64,000 nt of DNA from Falsihalocynthiibacter halioticoli (GTDB lineage Bacteria > Pseudomonadota > Alphaproteobacteria > Rhodobacterales > Rhodobacteraceae). Location: assembly GCF_025802015.1 (NCBI RefSeq), contig NZ_JAOYFC010000001.1, forward strand, positions 1,364,001 to 1,428,000, given 5' to 3'. The notes under the pieces are model-generated. The model saw only the letters and a list, made by a program, of their open reading frames with translations, was not told where the DNA came from and did no database searches. This document shows, one piece after another, positions 44,389 to 52,878 of the stretch. Position 1 is the first letter of the stretch, and every line of letters begins with the position of its first letter. Position numbers and translations under genes: made by a program.

Positions 44389-44504
44389 GCTTAAACTTGT
44401 TAATCGAAGAAAAGAAAATTGTCATTCTGAATTTCTGATTTTTCTTTCACTCGCGCTTCGTAACACAGTGAAATTAGAAACTTTTTGTACAGATATTTTG
44501 AAAA

Positions 44505-44594
44505 TGGCGGAGAGACAGGGATTCGAACCCTGGGTAGGCTTGCACCCACAACGGTTTTCGAGACCGCCCCGTTCGACCACTCCGGCACCTCTCC
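44505..44594 (-). tRNA. tRNA-Ser (anticodon CGA)
   Basis: A 90-base class II tRNA on the minus strand, with acceptor GGAGAGG/TCTCTCC, discriminator G and encoded CCA. The anticodon loop is CTCGAAA, giving CGA, which reads UCG. The long variable arm GTGGGTGCAAGCCTACC and T-arm AGGG-TTCGAAT-CCCT complete the fold. Confidence 0.94.
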
Positions 44595-44791
44595 GTGGTG
44601 CGCTGATTAGTTAGTATCGCGCAGGGTCGCAAGGGTAAATTCGCTTGAGTTTCAAGAAAATCCCAAAATTTCAGCTCGCGCCGTGTCACGAGGCTGCGAT
44701 TTGGGGCGTTTGGGGGTGAAATCCTTTTGGAAAGCTGCAACAACTTACTACATATATCCTACGATAAATACCGATGACTTCAGGAGACCCG

Positions 44792-45628
44792 ATGGCCCGT
44801 TTGATCCAAAGCACTGTTTCTGCCTTTGTCTTTCTCGTTGCGACCTCGGTTGCGGCGTTTGCGGACCGCGAAGCTGAATTGCAGCGCTTGAATGAGATAC
44901 TGCGGTTGGATGAGTTGTTTGAGATTATGGCGGAGGAGGGTGACCTCTATGCCGTTGACCTTGAGGAGCAACTGTTCGCAGGGAAGGGCGGAGACACTTG
45001 GCGCAAGGACGTACAAGAAATCTATACCTCGGCGCGTTTGAAGGACTCTTTTTGGCAAATGTTCTCTGAGGCTCTTTCGGACCAAACAGTTTCAGAAACG
45101 CTCGCCTTTTATGACACCGACCTTGGCGCGAAAATTACCGATGCAGAGCTGCTGACACGCCGCTCGTTTCTTGACCCTGCGGTAGAAGAGGCAGCAAGTG
45201 AAATTGTTGAGTCTATGGTTCGGGAACAGGATCCGTTTCTTGTTTCATTGCGTGAATATGCAAAGGTGAACGACCTGATCGATTCAAATGTCGTCTCCTC
45301 GATGAATGCGCAATACGCCTTTATGCAGGGGCTGATTCGTGGTGGCGCGGTTGATAATTCTATGACCGACAGCGACATTCTTGCAGATATCTATAACCAA
45401 GAGCCGGTATTTCGCGCAGATACCATGGCTTGGGTCATGAGCTTTTTGGCTTTGGCGTATCAGCCGCTAACGGAAAGCGAATTGCGCGATCATATTGCCT
45501 TCGGCCGGACGGCTTCTGGGCGGCAGTTCAACAATGCGTTGTTCAGCAGTTTTGACGAAGTGTTCAAAGACGTATCAGAGGCGCTTGGTTATGCGGCCGC
45601 GACCTATATAACAAGTCAGGATATCTAG
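44792..45628 (+). CDS. DUF2059 periplasmic protein
   Basis: A 278-residue protein with a clear signal peptide (MARLIQSTVSAFVFLVATSV, cut near AFAD). Two helical repeats of DUF2059 type follow: REAELQRLNEILRLDELFEIM, and ETLAFYDTDLGAKITDAEL near residue 100, where growing FYxTxxGxKl motifs mark the family. Its function is unknown. AGGAG is spaced well before the ATG at 44792; an ATG at 44774 has no such site. It stands alone ahead of the rplU promoter. Confidence 0.82.
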   Translation: MARLIQSTVSAFVFLVATSVAAFADREAELQRLNEILRLDELFEIMAEEGDLYAVDLEEQLFAGKGGDTWRKDVQEIYTSARLKDSFWQMFSEALSDQTVSETLAFYDTDLGAKITDAELLTRRSFLDPAVEEAASEIVESMVREQDPFLVSLREYAKVNDLIDSNVVSSMNAQYAFMQGLIRGGAVDNSMTDSDILADIYNQEPVFRADTMAWVMSFLALAYQPLTESELRDHIAFGRTASGRQFNNALFSSFDEVFKDVSEALGYAAATYITSQDI

Positions 45629-45708
45629 GCGTGCAGATACCGCTCGGCTTGTGTGTGTTGCCAATTCGAAGTTTCGGCACTGTGGCCAAATAAACTTACG
45701 GCTTTGGC

Positions 45709-45737
45709 TTGACTTCTTTTGGGATTGGACCGATAAG
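45709..45737 (+). promoter_or_regulatory. Predicted sigma-70 promoter of rplU-rpmA
   Basis: TTGACT (45709-45714) and GATAAG (45732-45737) are separated by 17 bases, the optimum. Transcription would begin near 45744 and give a leader of about 140 bases containing CGCCC-GAGC-GGGCG (45795-45808) and an overlapping GGCGC/GCGCC pairing, possibly a ribosomal-protein control structure. Confidence 0.55.
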
Positions 45738-45883
45738 CCGCCTCTCAATGCGGGATTCCTTTCGGACTCTCGTGTTGGTTTATGTTTTATTCATCGCCCG
45801 AGCGGGCGCGCTGTCCGAGGCGCCATACTGGCAAAAACTCCCATGCGGGGGCCACAAGACGCGGAAATGCAAAGGAAGACCTG

Positions 45884-46585
45884 ATGTTTGCGGTTCTAAA
45901 GACCGGCGGCAAGCAATACAAAGTTCAAAGCGGCGACGTGCTGCGAGTAGAGCGTATTGCTGCAGATGCTGGCGAAACTGTTCAATTCAACGAAGTTCTC
46001 ATGGTTGGCGCCACTGTTGGTACGCCAAACGTTGAGGATGCTGCGGTTCAGGCCGAAGTGATCGACCAGATCAAAGGCGAAAAAGTTATTCATTTCGTCA
46101 AGCGCCGCCGTAAGCACGGCTCCCAGCGCACAAAAGGTCACCGTCAAAAGCTGACCCTCGTTCGGATCACAGATATCCTTGAAAAAGGTGCATCGAAGTC
46201 CGGCGTTAAAGCGGCACAGGGTACAGGTTCCGTGCCTGCATCCGTTGTTGCTGCAATGGCTGACGTGACACCGAAGGCGAAAAACGCGCCTGCAAAGAAA
46301 GCAGAAGCGAAGCCCGCCGCCAAAGCCGAGGCTAAGAAGCCTGCCGCCAAGAAAGCCGCACCTAAGAAGGCTGCTGCTGCAACTGGCGCGGACGATCTTA
46401 AGAAATTGTCCGGTGTTGGCCCCGCACTCGAAAAGAAACTGCTCGATGCAGGCATCACTACATTTGCCCAAATCGCAGCCTGGACTGATGCTGATGTAGC
46501 CGAGTTCGACGAAAAATTGTCGTTCAAAGGCCGTATCGAGCGCGAAGGCTGGATCGAGCAAGCTAAAGAATTCGCTAAAGGCTAA
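45884..46585 (+). CDS. rplU: 50S ribosomal protein L21 with lysine/alanine linker and helix-hairpin-helix tail
   Basis: Residues 1-103 are a complete L21: FAVLKTGGKQYKVQSGD at the start and the basic HFVKRRRKHGSQRTKGHRQ loop with LTLVRITDI at the end, which binds 23S rRNA domain II. A 233-residue product is about 130 longer than standard L21. The extension has a low-complexity Ala/Lys/Pro linker (about 130-165, KKPAAKKAAPKKA) and then a domain with DDLKKLSGVGPALEKKLLDA, a helix-hairpin-helix of the kind that ends some alphaproteobacterial ribosomal and NuoE-type proteins. The start at 45884 has AAAGGA before it. The single frame shows no sign of a sequencing frameshift. rpmA follows 11 bases after. 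Confidence 0.93.
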   Translation: MFAVLKTGGKQYKVQSGDVLRVERIAADAGETVQFNEVLMVGATVGTPNVEDAAVQAEVIDQIKGEKVIHFVKRRRKHGSQRTKGHRQKLTLVRITDILEKGASKSGVKAAQGTGSVPASVVAAMADVTPKAKNAPAKKAEAKPAAKAEAKKPAAKKAAPKKAAAATGADDLKKLSGVGPALEKKLLDAGITTFAQIAAWTDADVAEFDEKLSFKGRIEREGWIEQAKEFAKG

Positions 46586-46596
46586 GGAGAGACAGC

Positions 46597-46866
46597 ATGG
46601 CACATAAAAAAGCAGGCGGTTCATCCCGTAACGGTCGCGACTCTGCTGGTCGCCGCCTTGGTGTAAAAAAATTCGGTGGCGAAGCCGTGATCCCAGGCAA
46701 CATTATCGTGCGTCAGCGCGGTACGAAGTTCTTCATGGGTCAAGGCGTTGGCATGGGGAAAGATCACACAATCTTCGCAACTGCTGAAGGTAACGTGAAA
46801 TTCCACAAGGGCCTCAAGGGCCGCACCTTTATTTCGGTTCTCCCAGTGGCGGAGGCCGCTGAGTAA
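46597..46866 (+). CDS. rpmA: 50S ribosomal protein L27
   Basis: An 89-residue ribosomal protein near the peptidyl-transferase centre. The sequence MAHKKAGGSSRNGRDSAGRR is the standard N terminus without a cleavable Firmicutes-type leader, followed by GVKKFGGEAVIPGNIIVRQR. It is co-transcribed with rplU in the usual rplU-rpmA-obgE order, interrupted here by a GNAT gene and a terminator. GGAGAG precedes the ATG. Confidence 0.97.
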   Translation: MAHKKAGGSSRNGRDSAGRRLGVKKFGGEAVIPGNIIVRQRGTKFFMGQGVGMGKDHTIFATAEGNVKFHKGLKGRTFISVLPVAEAAE

Positions 46867-46891
46867 GCCGAAACCTTATGGTTCAAGATTA

Positions 46892-46927
46892 GGGGTCGGT
46901 GGAAACACCGGCCCCTTTTCATTTTTG
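46892..46927 (+). terminator. Intrinsic terminator after rplU-rpmA
   Basis: GGGGTCGGTG (46892-46901), a GAAA tetraloop and CACCGGCCCC (46906-46915) form a 10-base-pair stem with one G-U, followed by TTTTCATTTTT. It is 25 bases after the rpmA stop and is the strongest terminator in the window. Confidence 0.92.
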
Positions 46928-47033
46928 TAACATTTCTTTGGTAACCACGCCGCGTACAGGCGCCAGTAGAGAAATTGACATGCGTTAAGGGGCAAATGTT
47001 CCTTATGCGATATGCTTTTCGAGGAGGAGAGGC

Positions 47034-47564
47034 ATGAGACTTGAGACGATAACAGGCCAACAGGTAATTGAGACCGAACGGTTCACGCTGCGTCCGGTTC
47101 AGAAATCGGATGCCGGACAGTTGCGAATGTATGCGGGTGACAAGCGCGTCGCGGAGCAAACCTCTTCGATTCCGCATCCGCTGCCCCGTGGTGTCATCCA
47201 AGCCTTTATCGAACGTGTCCAGCAACCCGACCGCGATGAGGACGCTTGGGTCATGGATCGTGGTGGTGACGAAATTCTGGGTGTGATCAGCCTTAAACGG
47301 ATGGACCGTAGCCAATCAGAGATCGGGTATTGGGTCGCACCTGCGTTTTGGGGAACTGGCCTTGCGTCTGAGGCCGTTAACGCGCTGTTGGAGGCAAATC
47401 CGCAGAACTGCAAAACTATCTTCGCTGTTGTCTTTCAGGATAATCCGGCCTCTGCGCGCGTGTTGACCAATGCTGGCTTTACGTATCTCGGCGATGCGGA
47501 ACACTTTTCCGTGGCGCGGGATGCCAATGTCGCAACGTGGACTTACCTGCGCAAATACGACTGA
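47034..47564 (+). CDS. RimJ/RimL-type GNAT N-acetyltransferase
   Basis: A 176-residue acetyltransferase. RFTLRPVQKSDAGQL near residue 16, the acetyl-CoA loop region IGYWVAPAFWGTGLASEAV near 98-116 and VFQDNPASARVLTNAGF near 140 are typical of the ribosomal-protein-alanine acetyltransferase branch. Its place between rpmA and obgE is conserved in Rhodobacterales. Target protein unknown. AGGAGGAG is eight bases before the ATG. Confidence 0.88.
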   Translation: MRLETITGQQVIETERFTLRPVQKSDAGQLRMYAGDKRVAEQTSSIPHPLPRGVIQAFIERVQQPDRDEDAWVMDRGGDEILGVISLKRMDRSQSEIGYWVAPAFWGTGLASEAVNALLEANPQNCKTIFAVVFQDNPASARVLTNAGFTYLGDAEHFSVARDANVATWTYLRKYD

Positions 47565-47611
47565 TCCTATTGGACGAAATACGCGGTGAATGCCGCAACT
47601 GAAACAAAAGC

Positions 47612-47644
47612 GGACGCGGTGAAGGCTTGAGCCTCGCCGCGTCC
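47612..47644. other. Strong hairpin between GNAT gene and obgE
   Basis: GGACGCGG (47612-47619) pairs with CCGCGTCC (47637-47644), with an inner AGGCT/AGCCT stem. There is no T-run, so it may be an attenuator or stabilising structure; obgE starts 40 bases later. Confidence 0.45.
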
Positions 47645-47683
47645 TGCTGTATCGCCTTGATAAATTGACGGAAGGCCGGCCAA

Positions 47684-48721
47684 ATGAAATTTCTAGATCT
47701 CTGCAAAGTCTATGTGCGTTCCGGTGGCGGCGGTGGCGGCTGTGTGTCTTTCCGACGCGAGAAATATATCGAGTATGGTGGCCCAGATGGTGGTGACGGC
47801 GGACGCGGCGGCGATATCATTGCAGAAGCCGTTGAAGGGCTAAACACGCTCATTGATTTCCGTTACCAGCAGCATTTTTTTGCCAAAAACGGCCAGCCCG
47901 GTATGGGTGCGCAACGCACGGGTGCGGATGGCGAAACCATCGTCATGAAGCTCCCCGTAGGCACGGAAATTCTTGATGAGGATCAGGAAACGGTTATCGC
48001 CGATCTTACTGAGGTGGGCCAACGCGTTGTGCTTGCTAAGGGCGGCAATGGCGGCTTCGGCAACCTGCACTTTAAATCTTCGACCAACCAAGCGCCGCGT
48101 CGTGCCAATCCGGGGCAAGAGGGGATTGAACGAACACTCTGGCTTCGGCTCAAGCTGATTGCGGATGCTGGTTTGCTCGGTCTGCCGAACGCGGGGAAGT
48201 CGACGTTCCTGTCGGCCACGTCAAATGCCCGCCCTAAGATTGCGGATTATCCGTTTACCACGCTGTATCCCAACCTCGGGGTTGTAGGTGTTGATGGTGC
48301 GGAATTCGTAATTGCCGATATTCCGGGCCTAATCGAAGGCGCGAGTGAAGGACGTGGGCTTGGCGATTTGTTCCTTGGTCATGTGGAGCGGTGCTCGGTC
48401 CTGTTGCATCTTGTGGATGGAACCGCCGAGGACGTTGCTGCGGATTACAAAACTATCATTGGCGAGCTTGAAGCCTATGGCGGCGCGTTGGCAGATAAGC
48501 CACGCGTGACGGTGCTGAACAAGATTGATGCGCTGGACGAGGAAGAACGCGCCGCGAAACGTGCTGAGCTTGAAGCTGCATGCGGCGGACCGGTCATGCT
48601 GATGTCCGGTGTTGCGCATGATGGTGTAACCGATGTGCTGCGCGCGGTTCGTGCCGAAATTTCCGAAGATAAACTGCGCAAGAAAAAGGCCGACGAGGAG
48701 CCCGAACCATGGCAACCCTAG
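47684..48721 (+). CDS. obgE: Obg/CgtA GTPase
   Basis: A GTPase that acts in 50S assembly, stringent response and chromosome partition. The N-terminal glycine-rich OBG domain (residues 1-158) includes RSGGGGGGCVSFRREK and GGPDGGDGGRGGD. The G domain has GLPNAGKST near 166, the DYPFTT switch I, DIPGLIEGA switch II and NKID near 282. The 345-residue length fits the short C-terminal form of alphaproteobacteria. Its last 13 bases overlap the proB start. Confidence 0.97.
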   Translation: MKFLDLCKVYVRSGGGGGGCVSFRREKYIEYGGPDGGDGGRGGDIIAEAVEGLNTLIDFRYQQHFFAKNGQPGMGAQRTGADGETIVMKLPVGTEILDEDQETVIADLTEVGQRVVLAKGGNGGFGNLHFKSSTNQAPRRANPGQEGIERTLWLRLKLIADAGLLGLPNAGKSTFLSATSNARPKIADYPFTTLYPNLGVVGVDGAEFVIADIPGLIEGASEGRGLGDLFLGHVERCSVLLHLVDGTAEDVAADYKTIIGELEAYGGALADKPRVTVLNKIDALDEEERAAKRAELEAACGGPVMLMSGVAHDGVTDVLRAVRAEISEDKLRKKKADEEPEPWQP

Positions 48722-49842
48722 CCGCCACCAACCGTAGTGCAGAGGCTTTGGCCCGCGCGCGGCGCGTTGTGGTCAAGATTGGCTCGGCAATGCTTGTCGA
48801 TAAAGACAGTGGAGCGTTGCGAGAGGAATGGTTGCAGGGACTCGCCCGCGATGTGGCCAAACTCAAAGCGCAGGGCGCGGATGTTGTTTTGGTCTCGTCC
48901 GGTTCTATTGCGCTTGGGCGAGGTGTTTTGGGTCTGCCTGCGGGCGGGTTGGCACTTGAGCAATCTCAAGCCGCGGCCGCCGTTGGGCAAATCCGTTTGG
49001 CGCGTGCCTATGAGGGCGTCTTGGCACCCGAAGGCATTACAACTGCGCAGGTATTGGTCACGCTCGAAGATAGCGAAGATCGCCGTCGTTACCTCAATTC
49101 GCGCGCCACGTTAGAGCAACTCTTGAGCTTCGGCACGGTGCCGATCGTAAACGAGAATGACACCATCGCCACTGACGAAATCCGCTTTGGCGACAATGAT
49201 CGCCTTGCCGCGCAAGTTGCCGTGACGGTCGGTGCGGATGTTCTGGTGCTTCTGTCGGATGTTGACGGGTTTTACTCCGCCAATCCGGGGATTGACCCGA
49301 CTGCACAGCGGTTTGATACCATCGATGTCATTACGCCTAGTATCGAAGCTATGGCGGGTGATCCGACCTCTGGTCTGTCAAAGGGTGGCATGAAAACAAA
49401 AGTCTTGGCTGCAAAAACCGCGACCCAAGCGGGCTGTGCTATGGTCATTTCCGAAGGGTCGGTTGTGCAACCAATTACAAGCCTGATCGAAGGCGCGGCC
49501 TGTACGTGGTTCACCGCAAAAGATACCCCACAGGCGGCGCGCAAGCATTGGATATCGGCCATGAAGCCGCGCGGGATTGTAACCGTGGATGCCGGCGCAG
49601 CGCAGGCGCTCAAGCGCGGGAAGTCCCTACTTCCAGCGGGAGTGACGGCGGTGAGCGGGACCTTTGGGCGCGGGGATCCGGTTGCGGTTCATGGGCCAGA
49701 CGGACAAATCGCGACGGGCCTGACACGCTATACCTCTGAAGAGGCGCAGCAGATCAAGGGCGTTCCTTCGGACCAGTTTCAGGCTATTCTTGGCTATGCC
49801 GGCCGCGCAGCCCTGATCCATCGCGACGATATGGTGCTCTGA
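48709..49842 (+). CDS. proB: Glutamate 5-kinase
   Basis: Phosphorylates glutamate at the start of proline synthesis. A 377-residue protein with an amino acid kinase domain (VVVKIGSAMLVDKDSG near residue 20, VLVSSGSIALGRG-type loop near 62, NENDTIATDEIRFGDND near 145) and a C-terminal PUA domain from about 280, the common bacterial layout. Feedback control by proline is expected from the family. It overlaps obgE by 13 bases in another frame, so expression is probably coupled to it, and proA follows. Confidence 0.96.
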   Translation: MATLAATNRSAEALARARRVVVKIGSAMLVDKDSGALREEWLQGLARDVAKLKAQGADVVLVSSGSIALGRGVLGLPAGGLALEQSQAAAAVGQIRLARAYEGVLAPEGITTAQVLVTLEDSEDRRRYLNSRATLEQLLSFGTVPIVNENDTIATDEIRFGDNDRLAAQVAVTVGADVLVLLSDVDGFYSANPGIDPTAQRFDTIDVITPSIEAMAGDPTSGLSKGGMKTKVLAAKTATQAGCAMVISEGSVVQPITSLIEGAACTWFTAKDTPQAARKHWISAMKPRGIVTVDAGAAQALKRGKSLLPAGVTAVSGTFGRGDPVAVHGPDGQIATGLTRYTSEEAQQIKGVPSDQFQAILGYAGRAALIHRDDMVL

Positions 49843-49953
49843 ACCATCTGTGATGGGGCTTATTGCAATTCTTCATGCGTTACCCCCTTGGTTCGTTGGC
49901 AGAAACCGCATTATATTGCGCCGAACTCCCGTGAACGTTGAAAAGGCGAGACC

Positions 49954-51207
49954 ATGAAAGACAGCGACAATATCCCCCTTCTGATGCAAGACATCGGCAC
50001 ACGTGCCCGCGCCGCATCGCGTGAGTTGGGATTTGCGCCGGGTCCGCAGAAGGAAGCGGCGTTGATGGCCGCCGCTGATGCGGTGTGGGAGCGTCGCGCA
50101 GAGATCATCGCTGCCAACGAAAAAGATATGGCATATGGCCGCGACAAAGGGCTGAGCGCTGCGATGCTCGACCGTCTGATGCTGGACGAGGATCGGATTA
50201 AGGGCATTGTTGATGGCCTGCGCGCGGTCGCGATGCAGAAGGATCCCGTGGGCGCAACGCTCACCGAATGGGACATGGAAAGCGGGTTGCATATCAAGCG
50301 TGTACGCACGCCGCTTGGCGTTATCGGCGTGATCTATGAAAGCCGGCCGAATGTCACGGCTGACGCAGGCGCGCTGTGCCTCAAGGCAGGGAATGCGGTT
50401 ATCCTGCGCGGTGGATCAGAAAGCTTCCATAGCTCTGGTTTGATCCATGCGTGCCTGCAAGACGGTTTGCGCGAAGCGGGTCTTCCCGAAGACTCCATCC
50501 AACGCGTGCCAACCCGTGATCGCGCTGCCGTCGCAGAGATGCTGCGCATGACCGAGGCGATTGATGTGATTGTACCGCGTGGCGGCAAAGGGCTGGTAGG
50601 TCTTGTTCAGCGTGAAGCGCGGGTGCCTGTTTTTGCTCACCTTGAGGGGATTTGCCACATTTATGTGGACAAAGACGCAGATGCGGAGAAGGCCTTGCGT
50701 GTTGTGCTGAATGCGAAAACGCGCCGTACCGGGATTTGTGGATCGGCGGAATGCCTGTTGGTGCATAAGGATATCAAAGACACATTAGGCCAGAAAATCG
50801 TTGATGCGCTTAAAGAGGCCGGTGTCGAAGTTCGGGCCGAGGGGCTTGATGGAAGTGTTCCTGCGAATGAGGAGGACTTCGGCAAGGAGTTCCTCGACAT
50901 GATTATCGCGGCGAAGGTTGTTGATGATGTTGACGGCGCAATCGATCATATCCGCACCTATGGCTCCAATCATACTGACTGTGTGATTACCGAGAACGAA
51001 GATGTTGCGGATCGGTTCTTTACGCGTTTGGATTCTGCGATCCTAATGCACAATGCCTCGACCCAGTTTGCCGACGGCGGCGAGTTTGGTATGGGGGCGG
51101 AAATCGGCATTGCCACAGGTAAGATGCACGCGCGAGGACCAGTCGGAGCCGAGCAATTGACGAGCTTCAAATACATCGTCAAAGGCGACGGCACCACGCG
51201 GCCATAA
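49954..51207 (+). CDS. proA: Glutamate-5-semialdehyde dehydrogenase
   Basis: Reduces glutamyl-5-phosphate to the semialdehyde with NADPH, the second step of proline synthesis. The 417-residue ALDH-superfamily protein has PLGVIGVIYESRPNVT near residue 115, the catalytic cysteine in RRTGICGSAECLL near 262, and NASTQFADGGEFGMGAEIGI near 370. It lies 111 bases behind proB with its own ribosome-binding site. Stop codon and length are normal. Confidence 0.96.
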   Translation: MKDSDNIPLLMQDIGTRARAASRELGFAPGPQKEAALMAAADAVWERRAEIIAANEKDMAYGRDKGLSAAMLDRLMLDEDRIKGIVDGLRAVAMQKDPVGATLTEWDMESGLHIKRVRTPLGVIGVIYESRPNVTADAGALCLKAGNAVILRGGSESFHSSGLIHACLQDGLREAGLPEDSIQRVPTRDRAAVAEMLRMTEAIDVIVPRGGKGLVGLVQREARVPVFAHLEGICHIYVDKDADAEKALRVVLNAKTRRTGICGSAECLLVHKDIKDTLGQKIVDALKEAGVEVRAEGLDGSVPANEEDFGKEFLDMIIAAKVVDDVDGAIDHIRTYGSNHTDCVITENEDVADRFFTRLDSAILMHNASTQFADGGEFGMGAEIGIATGKMHARGPVGAEQLTSFKYIVKGDGTTRP

Positions 51208-51209
51208 CG

Positions 51210-51809
51210 TCAGAAGGTGATCGTTATTTCGGTGTCGTGAAACTCTGCGGAAAGCGTTTTTCCGCAGTCTTTCAACGCGCTAGCAACAAGAACGAATTGG
51301 ATTTGCGCGGCAGAGACCTCAATGTCTGGGTTGTCTTCAGAGACGAGTTGCCAGAGGTTTGTGTCGATCTTCAGGCGTTCCGCTTGGGCGTGCAATGTCC
51401 AGTTTCCGCTTTCACAGCCACAGGTGATCGTGCCGCCAAATGGCATTGTTGTTTCAAGGCATTGGATCAAAAGAAACGCGAGTTTTGCCTCACGGCGCAT
51501 TGGGTCTTCTGTGCTGGTCCAGGTGATGTCAACGCGGGCTTGCTCGCTATACTCTTTCAAGATTGCCCCGATCTCTCGACCGCGCATTTGTTGGGCATGG
51601 GCGCTATCGCCAAAGGCGACGCGGAAAAAACGTACCTTGGCATTGGCGTTCGTCACCGAGTCCCGAATAAGCGCCACCTCGGCGCTATTTGCCGCGTTGC
51701 TCATCTCCAACAGTTCAACCCCATTGCCGATTGCGCCTAAAGGGCTGATAAGGTCATGACAGATGCGGGATCCGAGAAGGGCGGTTAGGTCTCTTGGTTT
51801 CTGCGACAT
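51210..51809 (-). CDS. chpT: Histidine phosphotransferase ChpT
   Basis: Relays phosphate from the hybrid kinase CckA to CtrA and CpdR in the alphaproteobacterial cell-cycle/motility pathway. The 199-residue protein has the DHp-like start LLGSRICHDLISPLGAIGNG with the phosphorylated histidine at residue 18, and a degenerate GHKL-like C-terminal half that does not bind ATP. In Rhodobacterales CtrA controls motility and gene transfer agent output rather than viability. It converges on proA with 2 bases between the stops. Confidence 0.9.
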   Translation of the reverse strand: MSQKPRDLTALLGSRICHDLISPLGAIGNGVELLEMSNAANSAEVALIRDSVTNANAKVRFFRVAFGDSAHAQQMRGREIGAILKEYSEQARVDITWTSTEDPMRREAKLAFLLIQCLETTMPFGGTITCGCESGNWTLHAQAERLKIDTNLWQLVSEDNPDIEVSAAQIQFVLVASALKDCGKTLSAEFHDTEITITF

Positions 51810-51836
51810 GGTTTTCCTGACGTGCGAGGCAGTTAG

Positions 51837-52013
51837 ATGAACGAAATACTAGAGCCGGGAATGCTGGTGCGAAACCCTGCGCAGCCCGAGTGGGGCCTTG
51901 GTCAGGTACAATCTGTTATTGATGGTAAAATAACCGTTAATTTTGAAGAATGCGGCAAAATAACTTTGCAAAGTGCGCATGTGCCACTCGAAATCGTCTT
52001 TGACGCGGGTTAG
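51837..52013 (+). CDS. DUF3553 small protein
   Basis: A 58-residue protein with an SH3-like DUF3553 domain: LEPGMLVRNPAQPEWGLGQV and KITVNFEECGKITL. It is absent from many annotations because of its size. Function unknown; the fold is like the CarD/UvrD-type C-terminal beta-barrel that contacts nucleic acid or protein. It is divergent from chpT, with 27 bases between the starts, and precedes olsB by 85 bases. Confidence 0.8.
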   Translation: MNEILEPGMLVRNPAQPEWGLGQVQSVIDGKITVNFEECGKITLQSAHVPLEIVFDAG

Positions 52014-52098
52014 TCGGGCTTGCCGTTGCGCTTTGGTTGCATTTAAAGGCGCAAGTCCCTAGAAGCTGCTCAGACAAACTGGAGCTATCCCGCACTCT

Positions 52099-52878
52099 AT
52101 GAGCAGAACTGACCCCAAATTCGAAACTCGATTGGCGCAATCGTCCGAGGACCTGCGTGCCGCGCAGCGACTGCGGTATCGGGTATTCATCGAGGAGCTG
52201 GGTGGCGATGGCGACATGGTCGACCATGAAAATCGCCTCGAGATGGATGCCTTTGATGCGCATTACGACCATCTCCTGCTGATCGATCATAGCCGCGAGG
52301 GTGGCGTTGAAGAACAGGTTGTCGGGGTGTATCGGCTGCTGTTGGGCGAGAAGGCCGCGGAGATCGGCCAATTCTACTCCGAAAATGAATACGATCTCAC
52401 TTGTCTAAAACAAAGTGGTCGCAAGCTTCTGGAGCTGGGGCGCTCTTGTGTGCATCCGAATTATCGTGGCGGTACGGCGATGTTCCACCTTTGGAATGGT
52501 TTGGCCGAATACGTCCTGTCGAACGGGGTCGAAATCCTGTTTGGTGTTGCAAGTTTTCACGGTACAAATGTCGAAGATATCAAGCAATCTTTGGCCTATC
52601 TGCACCATAATCACCTCGCGCCTGAAGAGTTGCGAGTGCGTGTTGTACCAGAGCATTTCCAGACCATGGATCTCGTGCCAACCGATCAACTTGACCGCCG
52701 TGCGGCGATGGTCAACACGCCTGCGCTGATCAAAGCGTATCTGCGGCTCGGTGGTTTTGTGGGCGAGGGGGCGTATCTGGATTATAGCTTCAACACCACA
52801 GACGTCTGTTTGCTGATGGATACCGAACGGATGAACGCCAAGCACAAGAATTTTTACACAAAGGCGCGAGACGCGTGA
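52099..52878 (+). CDS. olsB: L-ornithine N-alpha-acyltransferase OlsB
   Basis: Transfers a 3-hydroxyacyl group from ACP to ornithine, giving lyso-ornithine lipid. The 259-residue GNAT/hemolysin-like protein has RLAQSSEDLRAAQRLRYRVF at its start, KLLELGRSCVHPNYRGG near residue 110 and FGVASFHGTN near 150. The downstream gene is an OlsA-like acyltransferase overlapping by four bases, the order that defines ornithine lipid operons. In marine bacteria these lipids replace phospholipids under phosphate limitation; no Pho box is obvious upstream. Confidence 0.88.
   Translation: MSRTDPKFETRLAQSSEDLRAAQRLRYRVFIEELGGDGDMVDHENRLEMDAFDAHYDHLLLIDHSREGGVEEQVVGVYRLLLGEKAAEIGQFYSENEYDLTCLKQSGRKLLELGRSCVHPNYRGGTAMFHLWNGLAEYVLSNGVEILFGVASFHGTNVEDIKQSLAYLHHNHLAPEELRVRVVPEHFQTMDLVPTDQLDRRAAMVNTPALIKAYLRLGGFVGEGAYLDYSFNTTDVCLLMDTERMNAKHKNFYTKARDA

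Noticed and set aside
45884..46585. L21 extension as a frameshift or misassembly with another gene
   Set aside because: The frame is continuous, the linker is compositionally smooth, and rpmA follows in its normal place 11 bases after the stop.
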